Positions 12,996 through 27,900 are shown, counted from the first letter of the stretch. The stretch is 64,000 bases of DNA from Chaetorhynchus papuensis (GCA_013396525.1 VWYX01000762.1:297237-361236), one strand, 5' to 3'. Program-made: numbers and translations. Notes: generated from the sequence alone by a model not told the origin.

Positions 12996-15900
12996 GTGAG
13001 TCCTGCTGGCATGGGGGACCTCAGATTGTGTGGAGCAGTTCGGACCAGACTAAGGTTTCTGGAAGAGGCTTTTCGTGTGGTGATGCAGAGGTTTTTCTTC
13101 TCTGCTTTTGGCATTTAGTTTTGGTTCTGGTGATCTTCTGTAAACAGTTCCTTTGCTTGAGTTTCTTGGAGCTCAGCACAGGGTTTCTGCAAAGCTGCCC
13201 TTTTTCTGAGGACTTGAAGCAGCTCAAAATCACAATGCAGTCCAAGAAAGCAGCAAACTGATTCTGTGTGCACAGGTCCCCAGCTGTGTAACAGTTCTCA
13301 CGGTACTTAGAGCAGTCTTTCTCAGCTGGGCATTTTAACCAGTCTTGCAGTGTTTTCTCCAGTTGTGAGTGACTTGATTGCCACAATGCATCTGGCATCT
13401 TCGAGGGCATTGCTACCACTGGACTTGGGCTTTGGCAGTAGCTCACCCAGCTTTAATTTGGGGGTAGTTGCTTAGAAAATGTGTTGTTGGAGATTTTATA
13501 AAAGCTGCTTTTTCATGACAGCGTGTTTAATTGTCCTTTAACTGTCTACCTTAGTCATTCAGCAAGACCTGAGCTTTCTTGCTTTGTGCTGGAGCAAGAA
13601 GGAGTTGGTTGGTGTTGCCTGGCACACGCTGCCCTTCCGTGCCACCCTCACAGCACAGCGACTATGGGGGTTCAGGGAGAGCAATTCGAAGGTCAAGCCT
13701 GGAGGCTGTGACATGAAGACAAGCTCTAGAGCTTGTACCAGGAGCACTCTCTAAACACTGACAGTTGCCTGGCCTTTTGTTTCGAGTTGTGTAGCATCCT
13801 GTGTGCTCAAGTCTGGCTGTTTGTCTTTTGGGAACCCAACACCCTTGTTCTTGGAAGTTGCTTCCAACATCCCTCTTTGCCTGCAGGCTGGTATATTAGT
13901 TCACATCTGGCTTGGAAACTACCACCAGCATTTGCATCTGATTTAATTACATCAGAGTTCAAACAGGTCTGGTGAAGTAACCATTAGCTGGGCCTAATAA
14001 AGTCAGGACCAGGGCTGGTGTCCTTACTTTCTCCCCTTTCTACCTGTTTGATATTTTTCCAAGTTTCTTTTGAAGGCATAGCTGTGTTTCTTTTAACTGA
14101 CTTTTTTTTTTTTTTAAATTCATTCTTTTTCACTTTTTCTCTTCTATGGTGACTTAACTTCTGTTTTTGTTTCCAGTGGTGGTTTGGTCTTTGGGGGAAT
14201 TTTTTTTGTTCTTCTGTCAATCTCGCTGTGTATTTGTACTCCCTTTCTTCTCCACCTGGGTTGGGGGTTGAGATTTATTTGCTTTCAACTCGAGCTTCTG
14301 TGGGCGGCCAGGAACACGTTAAAGGGCAAGCAGGTGGCACACTGGATCTGAAGGCGTCTCCTGGATGACTCTCCTGTTACTTATCCACATCCAGATGGAA
14401 AGATTTGGCTGGTAGTCCCAGGAACTTGGTGCCTTCACTGAGCAAATGTGTTTGGAGAGCACCATGTGGTACCCATGCAACCAGAAAGGTGAGCAGTCCT
14501 CCTGATTAAGAAGAAGAGTAGTTTCTGTGCTGTTTCTTTAGAAACTCCACTTGCCACATGGCCCATCCCTTTCCTTTCCCCTTTGCTGCTCTAACCAGCA
14601 CAAGGCCAACTGGTATCCAGCCACCTGCCAGGAATGGTAATCCTTAGCCACTTCATGAGCAGTGCAACAAGCCAGACCAGTTTTTTCCTTCATGATAGTG
14701 CTGAGAAGCCTGTGGAGATGGGAAGTTGGAGTATTTCCTAGCCCACTTGCACACAGAGAACTGCCTGGTGGACCAGCAGAGGTCCTGGGCACAGGCGATG
14801 CAGTTGGGGGTCATAGGGAGGGAGACCCCATCAGCTCAGTGAGGCTTAGCAGCTAATTAGGGCAATTAATGAGTCAGACATGGTAAAGCCTAATGGTATA
14901 GCCAAATGAGGCACCGCAGGCCAACCTGCTGCATGTGTCAGAGGCCTGGTTTATCTGAACTTGTATTTCCTCTGGCCAAGGTCCAGGGAGGTACCCTGTG
15001 ACCACTGCAGTGATCTCCACATGGGAACTCTCACTGCTGCCCTGCTAATTCCTCCATAATCACTGGAGGAAGGAGGAGAAGCCCCCAAATTGCTCTAAAT
15101 GTTGCCAAGTTGTGTGTCAGAACAAGGACACTGAAGCTCAGCACCAGTGTATCATGTCTCAGGAGATGTTCTGAGGCTGCTCTGCTGGGGCAGGGAGGCT
15201 CTCTGAGCACGGGAATGGTTTCCTGTGCTTTCCTTGCCCAGATGCTGCTGTCTGCCCTGTGCCTTGCTGCAGAACAGGGCATAGGTGCCTCCAAACAAAC
15301 CGTGATCTCATCTGGGGCCTCCAGGCACTGCTTGTTAGAAGCTGTAGCAGTGGCAGGCTACCAAGTGCTGATCCCAGCCTGTGCCTCCCTCTCAGCTAAC
15401 CAGGGCTATCCCCATTTCCTTACATTCAGCAGGAAGCCTGTGTGCTGCCTGTGAGGAGAAAACAGCTGTTGAATAGTCCAAGTAAGGTTTCCTCTTATCA
15501 GGGCTGACCATGCGTTGGCAGGTTTCCTCTTGCCATCAGACAGGGACAATCCCACGCTCAGAAAGGGCTGGGAGAGCTCAGCTGTGGAATTCTGTAGAGC
15601 TGGGTTTTGCCTGTGCTGCATGTCAGATAAATTAATTAAGGATCAGTAGCTAATGACTCTGTAACAATCTCCTGATTGCAGTGACATCTTCCTTTTTACC
15701 TCTCCTATAAATGAAATTTTTGAGGAAGATCAGTTTCCCTCTGGCTGGGCCAAGTCACCTGGGTCTTGCAGTAGGATATAAAGGGGATATAAAGCTGTTA
15801 GGATAGCTCTTCCTCTTCCTGGAGCACCCTTGTGCTGGAGAAGAGCACAGTGTGTCCTAAAGCTAAGCCAGAAAGGGCTCTCAGTGCACCAAGGGCCTTG

Positions 15901-18900
15901 GTCCCATGCGGTGTTTGCATTGTGTCATTCTCCTACAGCAGCTGTGCAACCATCATTAAATATGCATGAACCTCTACAGAGAGAGAGGTCCCTGGGAAAC
16001 TGGGCTTTATTAATTCTACTACTCAAAAATGGTTTGTTTTGCTACAAAGGAAAAGCTTTGCTGTTGTTTCCCAAGCTCCATAGCTCAGTGCTTTAGGAGG
16101 AGGTTCTCTGCTTGTCCTTGGTGTTTTTGTCTTGGTCTTCAAGCTGGCCTAACACCTCCAGCCATTTCCCAGCTGGGCAGAAAGCACTTTGGAGGTGAGA
16201 GCACATGTCTGTGTGTCAGGTACCTTGCTGCTGAGCAGTCAGCCATGCAAATGAACATCTCTTTAACCATTTGGAGGAGAGAAAGAACTCCAGATTGACT
16301 CTCAAGTGCCTGTGTGAGCATAAAATAGCTGAGAGTCTCTTTGTTTAATTAATGTTGTGCGGCTCTGGGTGGATCCTTGGCTTTCATCAGCCTTCAGCAT
16401 TCTTGAGTCGCTCTCATGCACTTCAGGCATTTTTGTACAAGCCCGACGGGGTGCTGAGGAAGGGCGTATCTCTCAAAAGCTCACATGGATGCACATGCCT
16501 CCTTCTCGCTTCTGCAATAAAATGACACGGCTTTGCTTATCTGAGGCCTGTCTCCTGTGTTGGAGGGAAGGCAGGCAGCCAGCCTGGGAACAGCATTTAC
16601 ATCAGGGATTACTGCAGCCACACCAGGGATTACTGCAGCCACACCAGGGGTACAGGGCCACTGCCTGCCTCCTCTCCCTTTAGAAGTGCCAGGCACAGGG
16701 CATATCGGGAAGGAGGGTGCACGTGGTAGGGAATTGCATCTAAACCACCCTCAAGCACTCTGCTGCCTGCTTAAACTCAGGTGCAGCTGGGGCTCAGCCT
16801 GTTTGGCTGAAGGCATCCCTGGAGCGACCCGGGCACGGTGAGAGCAGGATGTGGTGCTGTGCGTGCTGACTGCTGGCTGTTTGTTCCCAGGGGATGAGCT
16901 GGAGTACATTCGCCCCAACGTGTACCGGAACATCGCCCGGCAGCTGAACATCTCGCTGCACTCGGAGACCGTGGTGTCGGACGCCTTCCTGGCGGTGGCC
17001 GCGCAGATCTTCACGGCAGGTACGGCGCCCAGACAGATCCGCAGGCAGGGCTGGGTGGGAAGGAACAGGATGGAGCCGCCTCTCTCTCATGGAGAAGGCG
17101 TGTTTCTGGGATAGCCTGGAAGGTGGGGCCTGCTTTCTGAAAGGGCTGTGGGCAGTTTGGCACTGTGCCCTGCTTTAATGATTTAATGAGAGCTCCTCTC
17201 TGCTGTCTTCTGGCGGGGAGGTGTCCTGGGTTGTAATATTATCCTCGTGTAGGTTCTGTCTCGTTCTAGAAGGCACCTCCTGCCTCATTAGGAGGTGGTT
17301 GTTACCTCATTGCATGGGGAGGTCACTCATTCCAAGCTTCTTTGCTCACCACTGACAGCTGCAGAAGATTCATTGCATGGGAGTCTCCCTTGTTCCAGCT
17401 TGTGCTGCTGATGCTGGGAGCCACAATCATAGTTCAGAGCAAAGAGGCTCTTACTGAGCAAAGGAAACCAGATACTAAAGTTCAGTCTGAGTTTTCATGC
17501 CAATTACCAAGTTTATTAACAAAACAGCTACAGTCTGTCACTTGAGTGCTCAGACAGCTTGGGGAGCCCCACTAGTCACTTACAATGCCTTTCCAGCAAG
17601 GAAGCAGGGGATTTTGACCCTTTTTTGCTGGAGAGGTTTTCTCCTTAATCTTTCACATGTCTGTCTTCCACATTTTGCTCTGGTTTTGAGTCTTCACACT
17701 GTAGCTCAGTCTGTGCACACTTCCTGTCCACACTGTCTACAAGTCTTGACTAAGCCCAAAACTGCCCTGGGCAGCCTGTTTCAAAGCCTCTTCGTTCACT
17801 GAAGAAATTTTTACCAATACCCAATCTAAACATCACCTGGTGCAATTTGGGGCCATTTCCTCTTGTCCCATGGCTTGTCATCTGGGAGAAGAGGCTATGG
17901 TAAGGCTCGAGGTGTATTTAGTTATTCAGGGTGAGGGGAGCCCATCTGTGTGGAGACAAGCACTGCAGAGCCCTGATCTGATGGTAAAGAATCTGCAACA
18001 GCATCATCTCAGTGATGTTACCACTGGTTCTTGTGTGTGGTCCAAAGCTGCCTCTGCAGGTAGCAGGAGACTTTCCCCTGACTTGAACAGGCTTTGGTTT
18101 GGGGCCTGGCTGAGCTGACATTTACCTCAGGTGTTTAAACAAATGCCAGAAGGAAGAGGTCACTTGGTGGAGAAAGAGAAGTAGAAAAGGGAGAGGCATT
18201 TTCCTTTCCTAAAGGAAGCAGTTCTATCCTGTTGGTAAGAGCTGCTAGGCATTAGGGCTTTTTAATAGCTCTCAGCCTGGTTTTTACTGGGTTTGGTTTT
18301 TAATCAAGGGTGCGTGGGCTGCAGTGAACCCTGTGTAACAGGAATTTAGGGTTAATGCTTTCTGAGGAAAAAGCACTTTCCCTGCAGGAGCAAATGGATG
18401 TAGATGACACCAAGCTGACTGGTTGTTGGGGTCTGTCTTTCAAACCAAGACACTGGTGCTGCTGACACACCTGAAGGATGGGATGACATCCAGAGGGGCC
18501 TGGACAAGCTTGAGAAGTGACCCATGGGAGTCTCATGAGGTTAAACAAGGCCGAGTGCTAATGCTGCATCTGGTGGGGGCAACCACCAGGATCTATCCAG
18601 GTTGGGGATGAACAGATCAAGAACAACCCTGGGAGAAGGACTTGGGGGTGCTGGTGGGTGAGAGCTGGACATGCCCCGACCCTGTGTACTGGGACCCAGA
18701 AACCACCCATGTGCTGGGCTGATCCCCCAGCGTGGGCAGCAGGGGAGGGGGAGATTCTGCCCCACTCAGAGCTCCCTCCAGCCTGAGGGTCCCAGCACAG
18801 GAAGGATGTGGAGGTGCTGAAGCGAGTCCAGAGGAGGCATCAGGATGATCAGAGAAGGGATGGAGCAGCTTTGCTGAGAGGGAAGGCTGAGAGCTGGGAT

Positions 18901-21900
18901 TGTTAAGCCTGGAGAAGAGAGGCTCCAGGTGACCTCGCTGTGGCCTTCAAGTCCCTGAAGGAGCCAACAAGGAAGTTGGAGAGAGACTATTTACAAGGGA
19001 CTGGAGTGACAGGACAAGGGGGAATGGCTTCATATTAACAGGTAGTAGGTTTAGATTAGATATTAGGAAGAAATTCTTCCCTAGGAGGGTGAGGCCCTGG
19101 CACAGGGTACCCAGAGAAGCTGTGGCTGCCCCCTCCCTGGCAGTGTCCAAGCTCAGGTTGGATGGGGCTTGGAGCAACCTGAGGTAGTGGAAGGTGTCCC
19201 CTGCCTGTCAGAGACTGGAAAAAGCAATCTGTTTTGAGACACCTTAGGATGCTTGTAATGTGTGGTAGGGGGTGGGTCAGGCCTTGCTCTGGTGAGGTGG
19301 TGCCCTGCCCCCTGTGCCCCCCAGCCCTGCAGTGTCTGTCAGCCATGGCACACTGCAGGCAGCCCCCCAGCATTGCCTGACCCAGTCCCTGAGTGGCTGA
19401 GAGACCGCAAGTCCCACTTGGGAGGAAGGCCCAGGGTGGGCCAAAGCTGTAAGAAGCCTGACCACGAGGCAAGCACGTTGTCCTTTAACCCTACCTTCAT
19501 CTTGGAGTTTTATATCACTGGAATCACAGGAGTTGGTAGCTATATGTCTGTTTTTCTATAGCTATATGTCTGTTTTTGTATAGCTATATGTCTGTTTTTC
19601 TATATCTTTCCTGTCTTCCTGTTTTTCTCCCTTTCTTCTTCTCTCTTCTCACGGAACGTGACATTGAATGGGTTTAAAGGTTTTCTATGTTCAGTGGGCT
19701 AAGTCTATGCAGTGGTAAGTGATGTTATGTTGCATTCACTCTTTTTGCCAATCTTCCTTAATTTTCTATAGTTTGCCAGTCAACTTTCATGTGTTTTTTA
19801 CCTCTTGAGAATATCTGATTGGGATTTTCTCCTTTGCATCTACCCAGAGCAAAACCTGGAATTAACCCTGGAATTAAGTGACTAGAGAGTAACACTGCCC
19901 ACGACAGGGGATTGGAATGAGATGAGCTTTGAGTTCCCTTCTAACCCAGACCATTCTGGGTTTCTCTGAAATGCTGTTAGAAATGCATCCTGCTGCTCCC
20001 TCATCGCTTAGGCCTTATGACTCGAGCTTCCTGCCTTGAGAAGGCTTCCTGCCTTCTCAGCTTTTCTCTCCACCAAAGTATATTGTGTCTGGCTGTATTC
20101 TCCCAGCTGTGGAAGTGTAGCAGTGGATCCTGTTTCTTTAAGGTCTGATTTGTGAGCGAGACTTTGATGCTGAGTGGAGCAGAGGGAAGTTTATTTGAAT
20201 AACCTCGGGTGGTGTGGTGCCCTGAGACTGCACAGCCGTGTCTCATGGCTTCTTCATCTCTCCCCTGGGGCAGACAAGCTCATATGAGCAGGAACACTTT
20301 TCAAGAGCATTCCTCTCCTGCTAATTCATTTCACCCTGGGCTCAGCAGTGTTTACATACCTTCAGCTCCATGGCTGGCCTAGAGAGTGCAACTTGTATTT
20401 CTTATTTTTCATAATGCCTTCTAAGCAGCCCTTGTTTTTCCCTTCACTTTTTCCATATCCTTTTGTTCCATGTCTGTGAGCAGAGCTTTCTCTCTTTCGA
20501 CCATACCCTTTTTGGATCAGCTTTCCATTCCCTGTTGTTGTTGTTAGCTCCTGTGCATGTTAATCCACGCAGTGGGAAGCTGTGAACGGATTGTCTTGCT
20601 TGGTGATGAGTGCCCATTTCACCCGGTGTGGATGACAGCCAGGCCTTCTGAGGAATTCGGAGCAAGATGTGTTTTTGCTTCTCTTGTGCACTGGCCAGAC
20701 ACGATTCCAGCTTGTGCTGAGAGATGCATCACACTGGTGTCACTTTGAACCCGGCCTGGACAGCACGGGGGACAGAGGCACTGCCCTCTCAGTAGATTGG
20801 GCTCCTCTGCCCCTTCCAAGGGAGTCCTTGAGAGAGAAAATTTAATGGAGCTGGTCCTGGGAAAGTGCAGAGGAGGGCTGCTGGGGCATGTTCCCCTTCC
20901 CTCTCCAGCCTGGGGCTGGGTGGTTGCTGGAGCCCTCCTGGGCAGGGGGCCGAGCCACAAGCATGGCCCAGGTGTTGGAGATGCCTGCTCTTCCCTTGAT
21001 TCCGGCAATGTCTAATGAGAACAAGAGCATGAGCTCTGCCCTGCTGCTGGGAGTGAGAAGCCCAGCCTGCTGTCTCCATCCTCTGCCTCTAGCAGTGGCA
21101 GGAGGACTTCAGACAAATGGAAATCAGGAAGGGGTTTCCTCCTCTCCTGCCCCCGTGGACCAGCTCTGCTAGTAACAGGAAAGGCAGACTGAAGGATTGG
21201 TTTGACCCTTGTGGGCATGCTCTGGAAAGAGGATGTGACCCCTGAGCCCTCCACATCCATCACCATTATAAGCATTAACCAAGAGCTCGTTCTCTTTCTG
21301 CTGTCCAGTGAAAGGGAGAGGGGTTCTCTGCATGTGCCAGGGAAGCACTCACCTCATGCAAGTCCTGCAGCAGGTACCACTATGGAGCAATCTTGGCGGG
21401 GAAGGTGGAGCTGGAAGGGCTTCCTCTCCATCCTCTCCATCCTCTCTGGACTGACGTGCCGTGGAGCAAACTGCTTTCCTGTGTACTGGGGAAGTCAGGG
21501 GTCTCTTGAGCCTTTATTTTTCACAGGTTGTGGATACATTTTTCTTCTACTGGAAAGAGAAACTTGGGTTCAAAACAAAGTACCAGAGTGACTTCAGTCC
21601 TGTCAGTCTTCGTTACTGCCATGTAATCTCAGAGCTAATAGAGTTGCTTCAGATATTTAAAGAGTGCTGTCAGTAAAAGCTTGGGAATAAGCCAGTGAAC
21701 TCTTCCCTGGAATTTTGGGTAACTTTTGTTATGTAACTCAAGATGCAAGGAACCACATTTTTGCAGGGATGGAGAACTGTAAAACTGACTTATTCTAAAG
21801 CTGAATATAAGCCAGCTGAGGCTCTAGTCCTGGAGATATCATCAGCAAGAAGTGTAACCCCGTAAAGCCTCTTTCATTAGGTAGAACTGTATTGACCTGC

Positions 21901-24900
21901 ACTCGGAGAGCCTCTTTCTTGCAGGGAGAACCCCTCTGCCTAGTCCTCTGTGGTTTCATAGACTCTTCCTGGCTCGTTCTGCTGGCTGTCATGGTGACAC
22001 ACAATGTGAGAAAGGCAGATAAATAGCGTGAATGCCAAACAGGCAGTGAACTTCCTGAGTGACAGCGCTGGTGTCAGGGACACCGCAGGGTCTGCTCAGC
22101 AAATAAAACCAGAAAAAGAAGAGCACTCACTTGAGCTGCGTTAATAACTTCCTCTGGTCTCGGGGATGGTTCTGGGGAAGGACAGAGTATCACAGAGGAT
22201 TTGAGCTAATGCTGTTACTGTTGCTGCAGAGCCTCACAAAAGCTTTATCTGTAGATTTTGATCTTACATTAGTCATGCGTTTTTTTTTTTTTTGGTAACA
22301 CTGAATGGATTTTCTTCAGTCTAAAAAGGTATTCCTGTGGCTGACATTTGAAGAGTTCCTGTAAAGTTTAGTTCTTTTTTTTTTATTTAAGGAAAAGAAA
22401 AGCAAGCTATTCCTAAAAGTGTTAGTGTGAGTGTCTCTTTTGAAGCACCAAGTGTAGGAATTGTGGAAATGCTCTGAAATCTGCATGTTTTCCAAAGAAA
22501 TATTCTCACTGTTCTCATTCTGCTGCAGTGAGAAGAACTGTGAGGAGGCTGGAGCCCCATCCCAGAGTTGGTTCAGGCTACCTGGGGATCTGAGAGTGCA
22601 ATGAAGGAAAGGGGAAGACTCTTTACCCCATTTTAATTGTATTTTTGCTTGCTGAGCACATCCAGTTTTCTAATAGTGTGTTTAACCCCTCCTGATCCAT
22701 AGATTGAGTCATTGCACGGATCTTTCCATCCTCTCACCTGTTTTCTTTCTTGCTGCAACCCTGCAAGAACAGTTTTGTGTGGTTTTTAAGTATCAGAACT
22801 TCTGTTCGGGAGAGACTTTGGACAGATTCCACAGAGACCTAACACTGTAAAACACCTGACAGCATGCTTGATAAGTATGTCTGTTACAGATAATAAAGTA
22901 CAGGGGGGTATGTGCCATTGTGCAGTAGTAGTTCTGCACGGGAGCAAAAGGGTTGTGTTTCCAGGTCACTGCTCCTGATAAAAGCCTGATGAGGGGCAGC
23001 TGACTGCAATGTTTGAGCATGGAGGATTTATGGCTGCAATGTTTGAGCATGAAGGATTTATGCCCAGTGGTGTTGATGAGGTGCTGGGGAGCCCCTGGGA
23101 GGTTGGCTGGTACCTGGAGCTGAGCTCCCGCGCTTCTCGCTAACGCTGGCAGGAAGGTGACTGCTGCTGGGACAACTTCCATGGAGCACTTGCTGCAGGC
23201 AGGTCAGCCCAGCAGGAAGGCTGTCCTCTGGGAGTTTGGATAACTGACTGGCTCCACCCCTGCACTGTCTTCAGTGGGCTAACATAGGCAATGTTAAGTA
23301 GGCAGAGTGGCCAAATGCTTGAAGCTACCTGTTTTTGAGGTGGAGACTAAAGCCTAGTCCTTACATTGAGGAGGACACCTGCCCTCGTGAGTGCAAGTGG
23401 AGGGGTTGGCACTCTGCACTCTAGTGAGCAGTGACAGGACCCAAGGGAACGGCATAAAGCTGTGTCACGGGGGTTAGATTGGATATTAGGAAAAGATTCT
23501 TCCCCAGAGGGTCTTGGGGCACTGAACAGGCACCCCAGGGAATGTCACAGCCCCAGGGCTGCCAGAGTTCCAGGAGCCTTTGGACAACGCTCTCAGGCAC
23601 AGGGTGAGATTGTTGGGGTGTCTGTGCAGGGCCAGGAGCTGGTCTCGGTGATCCTTGTGGGTCCATCCAGTTCAGGATTCTGTGACTCCTCTATTACAGC
23701 TATGATTCTGTGAACCCTCTTGGCGCTGTAGCTTTGCCTCCCTTTGTTGCTTTTGTGCCATGATAGAACTGAAGATGCTTATCTTGTATCACATTGGAGC
23801 AGTGATAGAAAAAAACAGGAATGCTTTGTCTAAGGGTGTTTAAGTTTTCTGTTGAAGACAAAAACCCCAGGTTGTTCAAACTATTTGAATTCTATCACCT
23901 CCTGTGCAGGATGTGCATGGCTGAGAGCCAATGGCAGTACAAAACATGGTGGTGTACATCTTCCCTATCCCGATGGTGCCTTTGGGCTGCTTTCTCCAAA
24001 GCTGTGGAAGCAATCAAACCATACCAAGGTCAGATTGTTTCATTCTGCTTCTCTATGTGGAGAGTTTTCCCCAATTCTGGTCCCCTAGTACTTCTTTTCC
24101 CCCGTGTGGAGAGCACACAGAACTGTGGCTGCACACAGGCAGCATGGGCACATTGTAATGAGGCAGAGTAGTTTCTTTTGATTATTCAAGACTGGACTGA
24201 GTGTGTGTGTAAATATGAACTGTCGCTGTGTAAGGCGGACGTGTAGAAAAACCACACGAGTCCAAATCAGTAGAAAAGCAGCAAGACAAGAGTTTAATAA
24301 TTTTTCTGAAGTTTTTATATGTTAGTTCGCAAAGTGAGTTAGATGGCATAAAATAATTGGTTCTTCTGGCCAGCCACCCCCCGAGCGGCTGACCCAACTT
24401 CCAGCACGTAGGGCAAGTGTTTTTCTAACTGAAATAATAACAACCTGGGAAAAACAAAAGCAGGTGCAAATATTGATAAACACTGGTAACGTTGTTTTTC
24501 TTAGCATGCTTGGGAAAGACAAGAGTTCTCACAAAACACTAGAGAGCTGAAGAATTTCACTGCTAAAGCTCTGTCAGCATCAACAATGAACGACCTTTTT
24601 TCTTCTCCCAGGCATAACGTGGGGCAAGGTGGTGTCTCTGTATGCCGTGGCAGCTGGGCTGGCAGTGGACTGCGTGCGGCACGCGCAGCCAGCCATGGTT
24701 CACACCATCGTCGACTGCCTGGGAGAGTTTGTCCGCAAGACCTTGGTGACGTGGCTGAAAAGGAGAGGAGGCTGGGTAAGAAATGCTCTGTCTCATCAGA
24801 CTTGTTTCTGCACGTCCAGACCGGAAAATATCCCGGTTAATGAAAGTGAGAGTGCGCTCCCTGAAGCTTTATGCAGAAAAAGGCTGTGTGAGATTCTCTT

Positions 24901-27900
24901 CCACAGCGCTGTGGCTGCCTCTGTCCTACTTACACCTGTGCTAGACTTAGATAACTCTGTTACTGCCTCATAAAAACATCCTCAAAAACATCAATTATTC
25001 TTGTCCTCAGCTTCCTGCATAGCTGAGCCGTAATAATTCAGTCCTGACCCACCAGCACCTGCTGTGGTCCTGATCTTCTCCAGAGCTAACAGCCAGTCAC
25101 AGTGGGACACTGTAGGGGTCGTTCCCGTGAGGCCCTGGCACAGATTGCTCAGAGAAGCTGTGGCTGCCCCATCCCTGCAAGTGTTCCAGGCCAAGTTGGA
25201 TGGGGCTTGGAGCAGGCTGGTTTTAGTGGAAGGTGTCCCTGCCCATGACAGGGAGTGGGACTGGATGATCTTTAAAGTCTCTTCCACCCAAACCATTCTT
25301 TGATTCTGTGATACTCTTGGCTGGCTGTTTTCTAGAAATTGGCAAAAAATGAGTCCTGCCAGCTTAATTCTCATCTCACCTCTGAGTATTGGATTTCTTT
25401 GGTCTCTCTATACCCAATGTGAGCATTGGTTCCTGTGGAGGATTGTTCATAGTAAGAACTTTATTTTGGTGCTGTGGCATAGCTAGATACCTTTCCAGTG
25501 ACCTCCCCAGCAGAGTGGGAGGGCTGGCTGGCTGTGTTAATGGCTGGCAGCTGGTTGATGTCTGTATGTACCAGGTTCCATGTGTCTGTCTGGCAGGGGC
25601 ACAGACAGTCCTTGGATCCTTTAGTGTGCTGCTGGGCAGATGCTACTTGGGGCAGAATACTGCCCTGTGACACCACTGAGTTCATGGGACATCTTGTTCC
25701 CATGGCATGCACTCTTTCCAGACTGAGCCACAGCAGCAAATTCCCTCTTTTCCAAGAGGTGAAATTTATTCCTGAGCCGTCAGGAAATGGTCAGGCTCCT
25801 CACACACACAGATCTGGAGAGAAGGGGATGTCTTTTTCCAAACTGAGTATTGCTCCTTTGTGCTGAGACTTCCCAGTGTGTCAGTAGCTGGTTCAGTCAC
25901 CTGATTTCTTCAGGAGTGAAGACACCTTTTTTGGGGAAGAGGAACTGGGAAAGTATCATTGTTCTGATTTTGGATGCCTTGCACTTACTAAGTACCAATC
26001 CTGCCTTAAATCATCCCTGTCCTTTCTAAAACTGTGTCACCCCGAGGCCAGCTGACTCAGGGAACTGTTTGGTTGGGCTAAAAGTAACCTTTGATTTGAA
26101 TGCCCTGATCATTTTGCGTTCCAAAAATTAATTGTGCCAAGGCAGGTGAAGAGGATATCCTGAGATTAAGTAACACTGTTCCCGCCTATGAATGCCAATT
26201 CCTGCCTCAGTATCATTTGAGGCTTACTTTCACTGCATACCTGTAGAGCTGCTTGAAATATATTCTCTGAAACTTTTTTTTTTTTAAGATCTAGTTTCAT
26301 TAAAACAGGAATGTTGCATAGGAATGCATCCCCTTCTAGTTTCCAAGTACTTTTTTCTTATTTTTGGTAAAACTTGCATGCTCTGATAAGTTAGCATCTT
26401 GTTTTCATTTTTATATTGCTTCATTAGAGTTCAAAACAGAGTGTTTGGATAGTTCCAAAAGGATATTTTTGGAAAATTTGTTGCATAGCAAACAAGCTGC
26501 AAAACCCATCTCCGGACCAGCCGTGGTTCTGTGCAGCTGAGGAGACAAGTCCACCACTGGCTCCTTCTGCCAACCACCCCTCTTTAGATGGGCAGCACAT
26601 TCCTATGGGAGTTGCTGGATCTATGCTGATTGCTCTTGGGATGTGGCCCTAAGGAAGGGAAGCCAACTTCACTGCCCCCCATCAAGCACAGGACTGTGAA
26701 GGCTGCTGGGTTGTTGTGATACAGCCCATTTTCAACACCCTTATCAGCAATTCTGGGCTGTGAAAAGGAAACACTTTCCCTCTAGAAACGAGGGGATCCT
26801 TCAGTCTGGGGAGAGGCTGCTGATCCTCCTGCCATCTTGTGCTGTGCTTCCCCAAATGTTCTCCCTCTTGATCTAGGCACTGCAGCCAGGAATTTCCCAG
26901 CCTTGTTCACTCAGGGCCAGACCAAACAGCTCTTTGGTGGAACCCTCTCACCCACTGCCCGGCCTGGCTTGTGTTGGTTTGTCCTGGCATGCCATCCTTG
27001 TTCACATGGCCCTCATCTCTTAGGCATCACCTTAGGTTGAGGCTGCCAAGAGTAACCCCCATGCCCTGAGCTGGTCCAGAAAAGACACCATGGAGACTTT
27101 GGAAAGGCTTTTGAAATTCTCCATTCAGCAGGAGGTTCCCGTGCTGCTTCCATAGGGAAAAGAAGACTGCAAACCCCAGCCCAAATCTCACAGAAGGAAC
27201 AAGAAAGAACCTTTGAGACACCATTTCTTCCCCGGAAGAGTTTGCAGCCTCACTAGTGGCTTTACAGTAGAATAGAAAGATTTAAATTTTTTTAGCACCA
27301 TTTGCTACAAAGCAGTGCATGTGAATTGAATTTGTTTGAATAATTAACATAGAACATCAAACTACCATTGCAACAGTGTATCAGTGCCTGATAAGGCAAA
27401 AAAGGAAAGTGGCTTTGAAGTTTTCAATTCCACTGCCATATCAGGTAGGCTTGATTTGGATAACAACAGCTAAGGCAATTGTTAAACAGCTGAGCAATTT
27501 TGCTTATCTAAGCAAGCCACACACAAATTTTTTAAGTGCTTCTGAGTGCAGCTCCTCTTGGTTAGAGCAGTGAGGTCATTGCCTTTGGGAGAACATAGCA
27601 GGGCTTTAAGGAGTACACGTTTTCTCATCTGGCAGTTAACCCTCTACAGCTGTAATCAACCCAGTGTGTGTATTTGGGCCTTGTACTGGCTCACATGAGG
27701 CACTAAAGCCCATTAGAGCTTATGTTTCTCATGGGTCAGGTACCCCAACATATGTGTTCACACAGGTACTTGCAGTTTGTGACTTCTCTCAGCTAAAGGG
27801 ACAGTTTGACACAGCTGTGTTTTAAACAGGACCCCATGCAGGTCACTAGAATTTGACAAGTTGAATCAGTTCAGGCTTTTTTCAAATGCAAACAGGGTGA

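Larger units (their letters stand above)
17020..24611 (+). other. BOK: BOK intron between coding exons 2 and 3
   Basis: A 7.6 kb phase-1 intron containing one reverse and three forward CR1 fragments, two short tandem repeats and a reverse solo LTR abutting the 3' splice site. No further coding exon was found between QIFTAG and ITWGK, which join directly in BOK. Confidence 0.9.
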
